A DNA stretch of 64,000 nucleotides. Origin: UBA6136 sp964386975. Lineage in GTDB: Bacteria; Pseudomonadota; Gammaproteobacteria; Methylococcales; Methylococcaceae. The stretch covers positions 62,001 through 126,000 of the forward strand of contig CAYLUS010000002.1 in NCBI GenBank assembly GCA_964386975.1, written 5' to 3'. The notes below the pieces were generated by a model. That model was given only the letters and a program-made list of their open reading frames with translations. It had not been told where the DNA came from and searched no databases. A program made the position numbers and the translations under genes. The stretch's first letter is position 1; every line of letters begins with the position of its first letter. Shown in pieces: positions 41,648 to 51,274 of the stretch.

Positions 41648-43804
41648 ATGATCCGAAGTCTCGTTCGCTGGCTCCTTACCGTCCTTTTTCGGGTGAAACT
41701 GATCGGACTTGAGCACTATGCCCTTGCGGGTGAACGGATCTTGATCGTCGCTAACCATACCTCTTACCTAGATCCGATCCTGCTGTGGGCCTTTCTTCCC
41801 GATGAAATCACATTTGCAATCAATACCGAGATTGCCCGGCTCTGGTGGGTCAAGCCGGCACTCCGTTTTGCGCGGGTGTTCACGATGGACCCCCAGCAAC
41901 CGCTTTCCATCAAATCGCTGACAAACTTCCTGAAGGAAGACCATAAAGCCGTTATTTTCCCTGAAGGCCGCATCACCGTGACTGGGGCCCTGATGAAAGT
42001 CTACGATGGCGCTGCGGTCGTCGCCGAACACTCAGGCGCCGCCATTTTGCCGATCCGGATCGACGGCGCTCAATATACCCCGGTCTCCCGCCTGCATGGC
42101 GTCGTGAGGCTGCGCTGGTTTCCGCCGATCACCCTCAATATCCTGCCGCCACGGGATCTAACGCACCAGGCCGGTACTGATGCCCACGAGCGGCGCCACC
42201 GCATGGGGCTTTTGCTGACGGACATCATGAGTGACATGATGTTCGAAACCGGTAACCACCAGCAAACCCTCTTTGCCGCCCTTCTGGATGCGCGCCGTAT
42301 ACACGGGGGTCGGCATAAACTGCTTGAAGATGTCCGGCGAAAACCCCTGAGCTATAACGGACTGATTGCCCAGACCCTGGCCTTCAGTCGCAAGCTGGTT
42401 CCTGAAACCGAAAAGGGCGAGCGTGTCGGGCTTTTGCTGCCCAATACCAACGCAACCGTTGCCGTTTTTCTGGGCCTGCAGCTAATCGGCAGAGTGCCGG
42501 CGATGATGAATTTCGGCACGGGACTCAAAAACCTGATCTCTGCCTGCAAGACGGCACAAATCAAAACGCTGGTGACCTCGCGACGGTTCGTGACCAACGC
42601 CAAACTCGAAACAACCCTCGACAGCCTCTCCAAAACCGTTGGCATCCTTTATCTCGAGGATCTGGCATCCAGCCTGACCCGCCTTGAAAAACTCTCGGCG
42701 TTGATCGGCTCTCTGACGGCATCGCTTTGGTATGGGGAAAATAATCGATCACGCGCCCATGATCCCGCCGTGGTTCTCTTTACCTCAGGCTCTGAGGGCG
42801 AACCCAAAGGCGTGGTACTTTCGCATGGAAATTTGCTGGCCAATCGCGAGCAACTGGCTGCCCGCCTGGATTTCAATGCGCAGGACACCATTCTCAACGC
42901 ACTACCCATGTTCCATGCATTCGGACTGACTGCAGGCACGCTTTTACCCCTGCTTTACGGCATGAGAACGTTTCTCTACCCCTCGCCTCTCCATTACCGG
43001 ATCATTCCGGAGATTGCATATGACCTGAATGCCACGATTCTGTTTGGTACCAACACGTTTCTTGCGGGCTACGCGAAACATGCCCATCCCTATGACTTCT
43101 ACAGCGTCCGCTACGTTTTTGCCGGGGCCGAAAAGCTGCAGGATGACACGCGACGGCTGTGGGTCGATAAATTCGGAATTCGGGTTCTTGAGGGCTATGG
43201 TGCCACCGAGACCTCGCCCATCCTTGCCGCCAATACGCCGATGTTTTATCGCGAAGGCACCGTGGGTCGTTTCATGCCGGGGATTGACTGGCAGCTTGAA
43301 GAAGTTCCGGGCATTCAGGACGGGGGACGCCTGCATGTCGCCGGGCCCAACATCATGTTGGGCTATCTGAGGCCGGAACGGCCGGGCCAGTTGGAGCCCC
43401 CATCGTCCCGATTTGGTCCCGGTTGGTACGATACCGGAGATATGGTCAAGGTCGATGTCGAAGGGTTTGTCACCATCGCAGGGCGCATCAAGCGGTTTGC
43501 CAAAATTGGTGGCGAAATGGTCTCGTTGACGCAGGTTGAGGAGATCGCAGCCCGCCTCTGGCCCGGCCATCTCCATGCCGCCGTTGCCGTGAAAGACGAG
43601 ATCAAGGGGGAGCGGATCATTCTCCTGAGCGATTACCCCGATGCCGAGCGGGCCGAATTTGCCAAAGGGGTGAGATCATTGGGGTATGCCGAACTGATGA
43701 CCCCCCGCGAGGTGCGCCATCTGCGACCTCTCCCGCTGCTCGCCTCTGGAAAAATTGACTATCCAGCGCTTCAGGAAGAAGCCGAATCTCCTCCGGCCGC
43801 ATGA
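41648..43804 (+). CDS. aas: Bifunctional acyl-ACP synthetase / 2-acyl-GPE acyltransferase
   Basis: A 718-residue inner-membrane enzyme that re-acylates lysophosphatidylethanolamine; E. coli Aas has 719. The N-terminal PlsC-type domain has NHTSYLDP (NHx4D box) and FPEGRIT; the C-terminal AMP-binding domain has VLFTSGSEGEPKGVVLSH and EGYGATETSP. I chose ATG 41648 (MIRSLVRWLL) by alignment with E. coli; ATG 41573 is in frame but would overlap the divergent hydrolase. It overlaps lplT by 4 bp (ATGA), the same operon as in enterics. Confidence 0.95.
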   Translation: MIRSLVRWLLTVLFRVKLIGLEHYALAGERILIVANHTSYLDPILLWAFLPDEITFAINTEIARLWWVKPALRFARVFTMDPQQPLSIKSLTNFLKEDHKAVIFPEGRITVTGALMKVYDGAAVVAEHSGAAILPIRIDGAQYTPVSRLHGVVRLRWFPPITLNILPPRDLTHQAGTDAHERRHRMGLLLTDIMSDMMFETGNHQQTLFAALLDARRIHGGRHKLLEDVRRKPLSYNGLIAQTLAFSRKLVPETEKGERVGLLLPNTNATVAVFLGLQLIGRVPAMMNFGTGLKNLISACKTAQIKTLVTSRRFVTNAKLETTLDSLSKTVGILYLEDLASSLTRLEKLSALIGSLTASLWYGENNRSRAHDPAVVLFTSGSEGEPKGVVLSHGNLLANREQLAARLDFNAQDTILNALPMFHAFGLTAGTLLPLLYGMRTFLYPSPLHYRIIPEIAYDLNATILFGTNTFLAGYAKHAHPYDFYSVRYVFAGAEKLQDDTRRLWVDKFGIRVLEGYGATETSPILAANTPMFYREGTVGRFMPGIDWQLEEVPGIQDGGRLHVAGPNIMLGYLRPERPGQLEPPSSRFGPGWYDTGDMVKVDVEGFVTIAGRIKRFAKIGGEMVSLTQVEEIAARLWPGHLHAAVAVKDEIKGERIILLSDYPDAERAEFAKGVRSLGYAELMTPREVRHLRPLPLLASGKIDYPALQEEAESPPAA

Positions 43805-44976
43805 ACAAACACCTCTATAATCTGGTCTTTGCACAATTCCTCTCGGCGTTCGGTGACAATGCGGTGCTGTTCACCGTCATCGCCATGATCCTCAAGGAAG
43901 ACCAGCAAGTCTCCTGGTATGTCCCGGCCCTCCAGAGCGCCTTCCTGGTGGCTTATGTGATTTTGACCCCTTGGGTCGGCCAGTTGGCGGAGCGGCGCCC
44001 GAAATCCTGGATCCTGTTCCTCGGCAATGCCATCAAAGCCACAGGCACGCTGCTGATCCTTTCCGGAGTAGAACCGCTGCTCGGCTATGCGATCGTTGGC
44101 GTAGGTGCAGCGGCATACGGTCCGGCGAAATATGGAATCCTTCCGGAAATAACGACTCAGAGCCAACTCGTCAAAGCCAATGGCTGGGTTGAGGGGGCTA
44201 CCATTGCCGCAATCCTTGCAGGCACCGTTGCCGGCGCACGACTGGCGGACTACTCGATTGAGGCTGCGCTGATCACGGTCGTGGTCCTCTATGTGATCTC
44301 CGCGCTGGCGACCACCGCGCTCCCGCGCGCGCAATCCTTGTTGAGACCCCCCGCCCGAGGTGCCTGGTCCGAATTGAGCGACTGGATGCAACACTTCCTG
44401 AAGGAGGAAAGAGCCCGTCTGATCATTGTGGCCTTGAGCCTCTTTTGGGCGTGTGCAGCTACCCTGCGGGTTGCGCTGGTCGCCTGGGCGCCTGAGGTGC
44501 TGGGCATCCACACCGCATCGGAGATTGCCAATCTGACTTTCTTCATGGCCTTAGGGATTGTTTTGGGCGCTGTGCTGGTCCCCCGCCTGATCCCGCTGGA
44601 GAAAATTCGGCGCGCACGATTTTTCGCCTATCTTCTGGGGCTTCTGTATATCGGCCTATCGCTGACCCGGACCATAGTCGAGGCGGACTGGGTGCTGCTT
44701 GGCATCGGTCTGTGTGGTGGCATCTTTGTGGTTCCGCTGAACGCGGCGATCCAGGAAATCGGTCAACGCACCATCGGAAGCGGCAGCGCCGTGGCGGTGC
44801 AGAATTTCTTTCAGAATGGCATGATTCTGATCAGCATGGCGGTTTACAGTTATTTTGCGGGACGCCATGTCCCCTCCGCTCATATCATGCAGGCGCTGGG
44901 ATTCGCCATGTTCGGTGTCGCTCTGGCGTTTGCCTATCGGTTTTACCGAATGGGCAACCCCAAATCATCCGCGTAG
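43801..44976 (+). CDS. lplT: Lysophospholipid transporter LplT
   Basis: A 391-residue MFS flippase that brings lysophospholipids to the inner leaflet for Aas. It opens with LVFAQFLSAFGDNAVLFTVIAM, typical of LplT, and keeps VGVGAAAYGPAKYGILPE. Twelve helices are expected. Translational coupling to aas (43801-43804) supports joint function. Confidence 0.95.
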   Translation: MNKHLYNLVFAQFLSAFGDNAVLFTVIAMILKEDQQVSWYVPALQSAFLVAYVILTPWVGQLAERRPKSWILFLGNAIKATGTLLILSGVEPLLGYAIVGVGAAAYGPAKYGILPEITTQSQLVKANGWVEGATIAAILAGTVAGARLADYSIEAALITVVVLYVISALATTALPRAQSLLRPPARGAWSELSDWMQHFLKEERARLIIVALSLFWACAATLRVALVAWAPEVLGIHTASEIANLTFFMALGIVLGAVLVPRLIPLEKIRRARFFAYLLGLLYIGLSLTRTIVEADWVLLGIGLCGGIFVVPLNAAIQEIGQRTIGSGSAVAVQNFFQNGMILISMAVYSYFAGRHVPSAHIMQALGFAMFGVALAFAYRFYRMGNPKSSA

Positions 44977-45014
44977 GAACAGCGATTCACCATTACTCGT
45001 TGTAAGATTTGTCT

Positions 45015-45425
45015 ATGCGCTCAGATCCAATCGCTTCAGCCTCCTTGCGCGGCCTTCTGATGGTCTTGTCTGTGCTTTTCCTTTGGGGATGCACGTCCAT
45101 CAAAACGCGCAAGGCCAGTGGTGAGGAAGTGGTGATGTCAAAAGACCAGTTTGCACAATATGTCGAACACGTCTTTCGATACCACAATCAGGTGATGACT
45201 GAACTGATGGAATCATCGGAAGAAGAGCACCCGCAATCACCGGCATCGGCTTCGGCGCTCAAGAACGCAGAACGATCCATGATCTCGGCGTGTGAGCCTT
45301 TGAATGAGGTCGTCAGCGAGACCCTCTCCGGTGAAAACGTTGGCCTAACACTCAAAATGCAGCTGGGTGACGCCGTACCGGCCTGCGAAGCCGCTTCGCA
45401 GGCCGTTGAGAAACTGATTCCCTGA
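45015..45425 (+). CDS. Small lipoprotein of unknown function
   Basis: A 136-residue predicted lipoprotein; a hydrophobic signal ends in lipobox FLWGC (Cys26). The mature part is helical and acidic (LMESSEEEHPQSPASASAL), with two further cysteines (SACEPLN and PACEAA) that may pair. No family recognised. ATG 45015 is used since the frame upstream opens only with TTG. It converges with the FKBP gene, 8 bp between stops. Confidence 0.65.
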   Translation: MRSDPIASASLRGLLMVLSVLFLWGCTSIKTRKASGEEVVMSKDQFAQYVEHVFRYHNQVMTELMESSEEEHPQSPASASALKNAERSMISACEPLNEVVSETLSGENVGLTLKMQLGDAVPACEAASQAVEKLIP

Positions 45426-45433
45426 ACCGAAGG

Positions 45434-45895
45434 CTAACCGGGGTTCACCTTGACCAGGTCAACGTCAAAAATCAGCGCGGCACCTGGGGCGATGGCGCTG
45501 CCTGCCCCCTGATCACCGTAAGCCAGATCGGACGGGATGTAAAAGCGATAGCGACTGCCCTCGGGCATCAGCTGTAGGCCCTCCGTCCATCCCGGAATCA
45601 CCTGCAATAGGGAAAACTCGATCCCCTCACCGCTGTCAAATGTCTGACCATTGATCCCTTGCCCATGGTAATTGACCCTGACCCGGTCGCTGGCTGCCGG
45701 GCGCACCCCCTGCCCCTGCTTCAGGACCTCGTACTGGAGTCCGCTTGCCGTCACCTTGACGCCCGGTTTTTTGGCATTTTCTGCCAGAAAGCTTGCACTC
45801 TCGGCTCGCGTCTTTTCAAGATCCTGCGGCTTGAGACAACCCGAAAAGAACCCCGTAAGGAGACCCAGAGACACGAGAAACAGAAGAGATCGCAT
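45434..45895 (-). CDS. FKBP-type peptidyl-prolyl isomerase, lipoprotein
   Basis: A 153-residue envelope prolyl isomerase. The signal ends in FFSGC (lipobox, Cys20), a short helical linker follows, then one FKBP domain (about 50-151) with VRVNYHGQGINGQTFDSG, VIPGWTEGLQLMPEG and PSDLAYGDQGAG, covering the usual active-site pocket residues. It resembles the catalytic half of FkpA/Mip without the long dimerisation arm. It is downstream of the aminotransferase gene on the same strand, with a 63-bp gap. Confidence 0.93.
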   Translation of the reverse strand: MRSLLFLVSLGLLTGFFSGCLKPQDLEKTRAESASFLAENAKKPGVKVTASGLQYEVLKQGQGVRPAASDRVRVNYHGQGINGQTFDSGEGIEFSLLQVIPGWTEGLQLMPEGSRYRFYIPSDLAYGDQGAGSAIAPGAALIFDVDLVKVNPG

Positions 45896-45958
45896 GGGAG
45901 TTTAGCGTTTCATTGAGTGGAACCGATCGTCATTATCGCCTATTCAATGCCGAAGGGC

Positions 45959-47122
45959 TCAGCCCCGGGTGCCAAGATACCGTCCCAGACGCTCAAGTCC
46001 CTCGGCCAAGCGCTCGATCCTTGCGGTATAGCAAAACCGAATGTAGCGGTGGGCCTCAAAACACCCAAAGTCACTCCCAGGCGTCGTTGCCACCCCAGCC
46101 TCTTCCAGTAGCGCTTGGGCGAGTGCTTCACTGTCATCGGTGAATCGACTGACATCGGCGTAGACATAGAAGGCACCCTCAGGCGCTACCGGAACGGACA
46201 CTCCGAGATCCTTCAGGCCCTTGACCAGAAAGTCGCGGCGCAGCTCAAACTCGGCTCTGCGGGCTTCGAGTTCGAGGAGATTCTCTTCCGAAAACGCCTC
46301 CAGTGCCGCCACCTGGCTGGTTGTGGGGGCCGAAATGAAAAAATTCTGGGCATAGCGCTCAGCCAGTTCCTGCGCTGACTCCGGCACGACCACCCAACCC
46401 AGACGCCAGCCTGTCATCCCGAAGTACTTGGAAAAACTGTTGATGACCCAGGCCTGATCGTCAGCTTCAAGGGCGCTGGATGCACGACAGCCATAGGTCA
46501 GGCCATGGTAAATTTCATCGGAGATGAGAAAACCGGAGCGGAGCCTGACCTGTTCAACCAGACCGTGGAGTACCTCCGGTGGCATCACGGCGCCGGTCGG
46601 ATTGGCGGGCGATGCGAGGACAATGCCCCGTGTTCGATCCGTCCAGTGCGACTCCATCAGGGCCGGGGTCAGATTGAAGCCACTCAAGTCGTCCACCGGC
46701 ACCCAGTTCGGCTCTCCCCCCATCGCCTCGATGAAGTTGGGATAACACGGATAACCGGGATCTGCGAGGATCACCTGATCGCCCGGATCAACGACCAGCG
46801 CAGTGACCAGCGCCAGCGCACCGGAGGCACCTGGGGTCATGAAAATTCGGGCCGGATCCATACGAATTCCATAACGGGATTCATAGAAACTCGCAACCGC
46901 TTCGCGCAATTCAGGCAGACCACCCGCCGGGGTGTAGCGCACCTCACCGGCAGCCAACGCCCGCCGGCCCGCCTCGAGGATTCGCGGGGGGCTTGGAAAA
47001 TCCGGTTCACCGATTTCCATGTGGACAATATCCCGACCCTGCGCCTCGAGCACCCGTGCGCGGGCCAGAATGGCCATGACCCTGAACGGTTTCAACAAGC
47101 CACTTCGGGCAGAAAAGCGCAT
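45959..47122 (-). CDS. PLP-dependent class I aminotransferase
   Basis: A 387-residue fold-type I aminotransferase. Motifs: IGEPDFPSPP near the start, ASPANPTGAVMPPEVL, the PLP-binding Lys in NSFSKYFGMTGWRLGW, and the substrate-carboxylate Arg in YIRFCYTARIERL. The closest groups act on aspartate, alanine or aromatic amino acids; the specificity is not deducible. ATG 47122 has AAGGAG 6-7 bp upstream and is preferred to TTG 47140. Confidence 0.92.
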   Translation of the reverse strand: MRFSARSGLLKPFRVMAILARARVLEAQGRDIVHMEIGEPDFPSPPRILEAGRRALAAGEVRYTPAGGLPELREAVASFYESRYGIRMDPARIFMTPGASGALALVTALVVDPGDQVILADPGYPCYPNFIEAMGGEPNWVPVDDLSGFNLTPALMESHWTDRTRGIVLASPANPTGAVMPPEVLHGLVEQVRLRSGFLISDEIYHGLTYGCRASSALEADDQAWVINSFSKYFGMTGWRLGWVVVPESAQELAERYAQNFFISAPTTSQVAALEAFSEENLLELEARRAEFELRRDFLVKGLKDLGVSVPVAPEGAFYVYADVSRFTDDSEALAQALLEEAGVATTPGSDFGCFEAHRYIRFCYTARIERLAEGLERLGRYLGTRG

Positions 47123-47180
47123 CAGTGGCTCCTTGGGCAAGTCAAGGGGTCCAGCAGGAGCGAATGTAGGTATTTTTCAA

Positions 47181-47210
47181 TTTCCATTACAACGGTTTTG
47201 TGCCTATACT
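47181..47210 (+). promoter_or_regulatory. Candidate dksA promoter
   Basis: TTTCCA (47181-47186), an 18-bp spacer and TATACT (47205-47210), 34 bp before the dksA start, in an AT-rich patch between divergent genes. The -35 is a weak match. Confidence 0.4.
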
Positions 47211-47244
47211 TTACTGTTTTAAATGGTAGCGGTAAGGAGCGTAA

Positions 47245-47685
47245 ATGTCCGAAACCAAAAAGCCTGCGGCCCACTCAACGCCCTTCACCTTTGAACCTTA
47301 CCAGTTCAAGGATGGCGAAGAGTACATGAATGAAGCCCAGGTTGAGCACTTCCGCCAAATCTTGACTAACTGGAAGACCGAGCTGATGAGCGAAGTCGAC
47401 CGGACCGTGCATCACATGCAGGATGAAGCGGCCAACTTTCCTGACCCCAATGACCGGGCCACCCAGGAATCCGAGTTCAGTCTTGAACTGCGCACCCGGG
47501 ATCGGGAACGCAAGCTGATCAAAAAGATCGATGAGTCCCTCCAGAATCTGGAGCGTGGCGATTATGGCTATTGTGAGACCTGCGGCATCGAGATTGGCTT
47601 GCGCCGTCTGGAAGCGCGTCCGACGGCAACGCAGTGTATCGACTGCAAGACCCTGGACGAACTCCGCGAGCGTCAGGTCGGCTAG
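47245..47685 (+). CDS. dksA: RNA polymerase-binding factor DksA
   Basis: A 146-residue stringent-response factor that enters the RNA polymerase secondary channel with ppGpp. The coiled coil carries the DPNDRATQE acidic tip, followed by the four-Cys zinc finger GYCETCGIEIGLRRLEARP and QCIDC. GGTAAGGAG lies 6 bp before ATG. gluQ follows as in E. coli. Confidence 0.98.
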   Translation: MSETKKPAAHSTPFTFEPYQFKDGEEYMNEAQVEHFRQILTNWKTELMSEVDRTVHHMQDEAANFPDPNDRATQESEFSLELRTRDRERKLIKKIDESLQNLERGDYGYCETCGIEIGLRRLEARPTATQCIDCKTLDELRERQVG

Positions 47686-47708
47686 GCAGCCATATCCCCA
47701 AGGGTGCG

Positions 47709-48611
47709 TTGGCTCGATTGAGTTCAACATCCTATCGGGGACGGTTTGCCCCCTCTCCCAGCGGCCCCCTTCATCTCGGCTCTTTTCTCACCGCGCTTGC
47801 GAGTTACCTCGATGCCAGAGCGCATGCCGGGGTGTGGCGGGTTCGAATCGATGACCTGGATCCCCATAGGGCCCGTCCTGGAATCGCCGATCGAATCCTC
47901 TACCAACTCGAGGCCCTGGGCCTTTATTGGGATGGCGCAGTCGTCTTCCAGCAGGGCCGCACCGTGCTTTATCAAGAGGGCCTTGATCAGCTGATCAAGG
48001 ACGGACACATCTATGGGTGTCGCTGCTCCCGCGCTGAGATTGGCCAGGGTCTTTATTCCGGATGCTGCCGTGACCGGGGACTGCCGGTCGGTGCCGAAGG
48101 GCTATCCCTTCGCATACGGGTCGCCCCCGAAATGATCTCGCTTGTTGATCGGGTCCATGGCCATTACCACCAGAGACTTGATCAATCGGTCGGCGACTTC
48201 GTTCTCTTTCGCAAGGATGGGGTGCACGCCTATCACCTCGCGACGGTCTTAGACGATGCCGAGCTGGGCATCACGCATGTGGTCCGGGGCAGTGACCTGC
48301 TTGAATCAACGCCACGTCAGATTTATCTTCAGAACCTACTTGCGCTTGCAACACCGATCTATGCCCATACCCCCCTGCTGGTCGATGGGGACGGCCGCAA
48401 GCTCAGCAAAAGCCAGCTTCCCGAGGAGACCACAGCGGCTGGCGCCAAGGCGACCTTGCTGCGACTGCTGGCACTGCTTGGGCTCGTCCCCCCGGCCGAA
48501 GTAAAGCAATCGGCGCGGGACGAAATCCTGACCTGGGCCCAATTGAACTGGGAAATGGAGCGGCTTAAGGGACCCCACCAAATCGAAGTCCAGTACTCCG
48601 AGGTGAACTGA
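47709..48611 (+). CDS. gluQ: Glutamyl-Q tRNA(Asp) synthetase
   Basis: A truncated GluRS-like enzyme that attaches glutamate to queuosine-34 of tRNA-Asp. HIGH-type motif APSPSGPLHLGS, KMSKS-type motif GRKLSKSQL, and the zinc site CRCSRAEIGQGLYSGCC are present; the anticodon-binding domain is absent, as in the family. There is no ATG; TTG 47709 with AAGGG upstream is the best start (TTG 47718 possible). It lies 23 bp after dksA, the conserved pair, and 4 bp before rnfA. Confidence 0.93.
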   Translation: MARLSSTSYRGRFAPSPSGPLHLGSFLTALASYLDARAHAGVWRVRIDDLDPHRARPGIADRILYQLEALGLYWDGAVVFQQGRTVLYQEGLDQLIKDGHIYGCRCSRAEIGQGLYSGCCRDRGLPVGAEGLSLRIRVAPEMISLVDRVHGHYHQRLDQSVGDFVLFRKDGVHAYHLATVLDDAELGITHVVRGSDLLESTPRQIYLQNLLALATPIYAHTPLLVDGDGRKLSKSQLPEETTAAGAKATLLRLLALLGLVPPAEVKQSARDEILTWAQLNWEMERLKGPHQIEVQYSEVN

Positions 48612-48615
48612 CGCC

Positions 48616-49197
48616 ATGAAGCACTATCTCGTGATCCTGTTATCGACCAGCCTGGTTGATAACCTGGTCCTTTCCAAATTTTTGGGGCTGTGCCCGCTGA
48701 TGGGCACTTCCAGGCGATTGGAAACGGCCTTTGGCCTTGGGTGCGCAACTGCTGCCGTGCTCGTCGTCACCTCGCTACTGAATTACCTGGCCTTTCGCTG
48801 GCTTCTCGAACCTGGAGGCCTCACGGTACTTCGACCGATGGTCTTCATTGTGCTGATTGCAGCCACGGTTCAACTGATGGAGATCCTGATTCGCGCCATC
48901 AGCCCGGTCCTCGACCGGCGCCTTGGCCTCTATCTGCCCTTGATCACAACTAACTGCGCAGTGCTTGGGGTCTCGCTGTTGAACGCGACCCTGAGCCATG
49001 ATCTCCTTGAATCGCTTGCCTACGCCCTTGGGACCGCCATCGGCTTCATTCTGATTCTGGTTTTTTTCGCAGCCCTTCGGACCCAGCTTGAGAGAGCGGA
49101 TGTGCCAGCGCCCTTCAAGGGTATGCCGATCGCCCTGTGTACCCTGGGGCTGATTGCCATGGGGTTCATGGGTCTTAAGGGCCTGGTGGACGCTTGA
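48616..49197 (+). CDS. rnfA: Rnf complex subunit A
   Basis: A 193-residue, six-helix inner-membrane subunit of the ion-translocating ferredoxin:NAD+ (or SoxR-reducing) complex. Signature: SLVDNLVLSKFLGLCPLMGTSRRLE and LYLPLITTNCAVLGVSLLN, whose cysteines hold the membrane iron-sulfur site shared with RnfE. It begins 4 bp after gluQ, and rnfB starts one base after its stop. Confidence 0.97.
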   Translation: MKHYLVILLSTSLVDNLVLSKFLGLCPLMGTSRRLETAFGLGCATAAVLVVTSLLNYLAFRWLLEPGGLTVLRPMVFIVLIAATVQLMEILIRAISPVLDRRLGLYLPLITTNCAVLGVSLLNATLSHDLLESLAYALGTAIGFILILVFFAALRTQLERADVPAPFKGMPIALCTLGLIAMGFMGLKGLVDA

Positions 49198-49198
49198 A

Positions 49199-49708
49199 AT
49201 GACGGTCTTGTCACTGGCTGTGCTGGGAGGGATCTTTTGGGCAGTGGGTCGCCTGCTGGCGTCTGCAATCCAAAAAAACGCGGCTGATCCGCTCCATCCG
49301 CTGGTCGAGAAGATCAACGCCTGTCTGCCACAGACCCAATGCGGCCAATGCGGCTACCCGGGTTGCCTCCCCTATGCGCGGGCCATTGCCGATCATCAGG
49401 CCGACATCGATCAGTGTCCTCCCGGGGGGCCTGCAACGATTCAGGCGCTCGCAGAGCTGCTCGGCGTTGAGACGAAGCCCCAAAACCCCGACTATGGACT
49501 GGAAAAACCCCCTTTGGTTGCCTTGATCGATGAGCCTTACTGCATCGGTTGCGCCCTCTGCCTGCCCGCATGTCCCGTCGACGCCATCATCGGCGCACCG
49601 AAATACCTGCATACCGTCATCGCTTCGGAATGCACAGGTTGTGAGCTTTGTATTCCGAGCTGTCCGGTGGACTGCATTCGGATGGCCGCCCCTCAAGCGG
49701 AGCCTTAA
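49199..49708 (+). CDS. rnfB: Rnf complex iron-sulfur subunit B
   Basis: A 169-residue subunit: an N-terminal membrane helix, the 4Fe-4S Fer4-like domain QTQCGQCGYPGCLPYARA plus a later Cys, then two ferredoxin clusters, YCIGCALCLPACPVDAI and ECTGCELCIPSCPVDCI. It accepts electrons from or gives them to a soluble ferredoxin. It is shorter than E. coli RsxB (192). ATG 49199 is chosen because it begins at the membrane helix. Confidence 0.96.
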   Translation: MTVLSLAVLGGIFWAVGRLLASAIQKNAADPLHPLVEKINACLPQTQCGQCGYPGCLPYARAIADHQADIDQCPPGGPATIQALAELLGVETKPQNPDYGLEKPPLVALIDEPYCIGCALCLPACPVDAIIGAPKYLHTVIASECTGCELCIPSCPVDCIRMAAPQAEP

Positions 49709-51274
49709 TTGCTGAAGCAACTGAAAAACGTCCTGGGGTTCCCTGCCGCGCAAACCGGGGGGTGGCTTCACCTCGAAGCGGAAAAAAACCGAAGCACAGG
49801 GGCTGCCATCCGGCAGGCGGAAATCCCTCCGGAGCTCATTGTTGACCTGGGTTCGCATGCAGGAACACCGGCAAGACCGCGCGTTGTGGTGGGTGATCGG
49901 GTCCTCAAGGGTCAATGGCTGGCCGGCGGCGATGGCGTGGAGACCCCCGCGCTTCACGCGCCGAGCTCGGGGAGGGTATGCTGGATAAGCCCCGACCCTG
50001 ATCAGAACCCGGAAGGCCTTAAAGGCGCATTCTTGGGGATTGCGACGGACGGCATGGATGAGGCCGTTGCCGATCATGAACACCTCAGGGAGCGGCAGTT
50101 AGGCCCCCAAGAGGTCCTTCAGCGGCTCCATCGCTGCGGCATCGTCGGCCTCGGCGGGGCCGGGTTTCCGACCGCCCGAAAACTGGCGGCAGGCGCCCCG
50201 AACCTTCGGGTTCTCATCATTAACGGCGTTGAATGCGAACCCTTACTGACCGCGGATGACCGGCTCATGCAGGAACGCGCAGCCGAGATCCTCGCCGGGG
50301 CGCAGATTCTTGCCGATGCCTTCGGCATACCTGCCCTCTTCTGGGCAATTGAGGATGACAAACCGGAGGCGATTCGCACCGTACGGACAGTGACCGCCAA
50401 AGATCCCCGGATCAAGGTCATTCCCGTGCCAACACGCTATCCTCAGGGCAGTGAGCGGCAACTGATCAAGACCCTCCTGAATGAGGATCTGCCTGCCGGT
50501 GTTCGACCGGTGGAGATTGGGCTCCTCTGCCAGAATGTAGCAACCCTTCACGCCATCCAGGCGGCCGTCCATTGGGGGCGCCCACTCACCTCGCGGGTGG
50601 TCACGGTCTCAGGCAGCATGATTCGCCAGCCGGCGAATCTCGAGGCACGCATCGGGACGCCGGCTGAGTACCTGATCAATCAAGCCGGCGGGCTCTTGCC
50701 AGGGCCAATCGAACTGATCCTTGGCGGTCCGATGACGGGTCGGCGGATCCTCTCCCAACGTCAACCGATCACCAAATCCACCTTGGGAGTCATCGCCTTG
50801 CCCTGGCTGAACCCTTGGCATCGGGCGAGTGCCGAGATGCCCTGTATCCGCTGCGGTGACTGTGCCACGGTCTGCCCTGAGCATCTCCAGCCCCAATCAC
50901 TCCTCTGGCATGGGAGTCAGGATCAGGTGGCAGAACTGGGTAGCCTGAATTTGATGGCATGCATTGAGTGCGGCTGTTGCGACTGGGTCTGTCCAAGCCA
51001 CATTGCCCTGACACCCCGGTTCCGGGCACTGAAACAGACCCTGCGTGCGGAAGAAAAAAAGCGGGTAAGGGCGGATCAGGCACTCAAGCGGCATGAGGCC
51101 CGGCTGGCGCGCCTCAATCGGGAAAGCCTTGAGAAGGCCGAGGCCGCCAGAAATCGGAAGATCGCTTTAGAGTCCGGCGCCCTGAAAATCCAGGATTCGC
51201 TAGCGCGTGCCCAGCGCAAACGCCAGGCAAGGCAGGAGCCGGGCAGCGATCCTGACAGGGAACCGACCGCATGA
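49709..51274 (+). CDS. rnfC: Rnf complex subunit C (NADH/FMN and iron-sulfur)
   Basis: A 521-residue peripheral subunit. An N-terminal lipoyl-like region is followed by the FMN/NADH-binding domain GLGGAGFPTARKLAAG and NGVECEPLLTADDRLM, then two 4Fe-4S motifs, CIRCGDCATVCPEHL and CIECGCCDWVCPSHI, and a basic coiled tail. It starts with TTG immediately after the rnfB stop. Its stop overlaps the rnfG start (ATGA at 51271-51274), leaving no place for rnfD. Confidence 0.96.
   Translation: MLKQLKNVLGFPAAQTGGWLHLEAEKNRSTGAAIRQAEIPPELIVDLGSHAGTPARPRVVVGDRVLKGQWLAGGDGVETPALHAPSSGRVCWISPDPDQNPEGLKGAFLGIATDGMDEAVADHEHLRERQLGPQEVLQRLHRCGIVGLGGAGFPTARKLAAGAPNLRVLIINGVECEPLLTADDRLMQERAAEILAGAQILADAFGIPALFWAIEDDKPEAIRTVRTVTAKDPRIKVIPVPTRYPQGSERQLIKTLLNEDLPAGVRPVEIGLLCQNVATLHAIQAAVHWGRPLTSRVVTVSGSMIRQPANLEARIGTPAEYLINQAGGLLPGPIELILGGPMTGRRILSQRQPITKSTLGVIALPWLNPWHRASAEMPCIRCGDCATVCPEHLQPQSLLWHGSQDQVAELGSLNLMACIECGCCDWVCPSHIALTPRFRALKQTLRAEEKKRVRADQALKRHEARLARLNRESLEKAEAARNRKIALESGALKIQDSLARAQRKRQARQEPGSDPDREPTA

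Noticed and set aside
41603..41758. N-terminal extension of the alpha/beta hydrolase
   Set aside because: It overlaps the divergent aas start and lacks a signal peptide, while ATG 41602 has a clear GGAGG.
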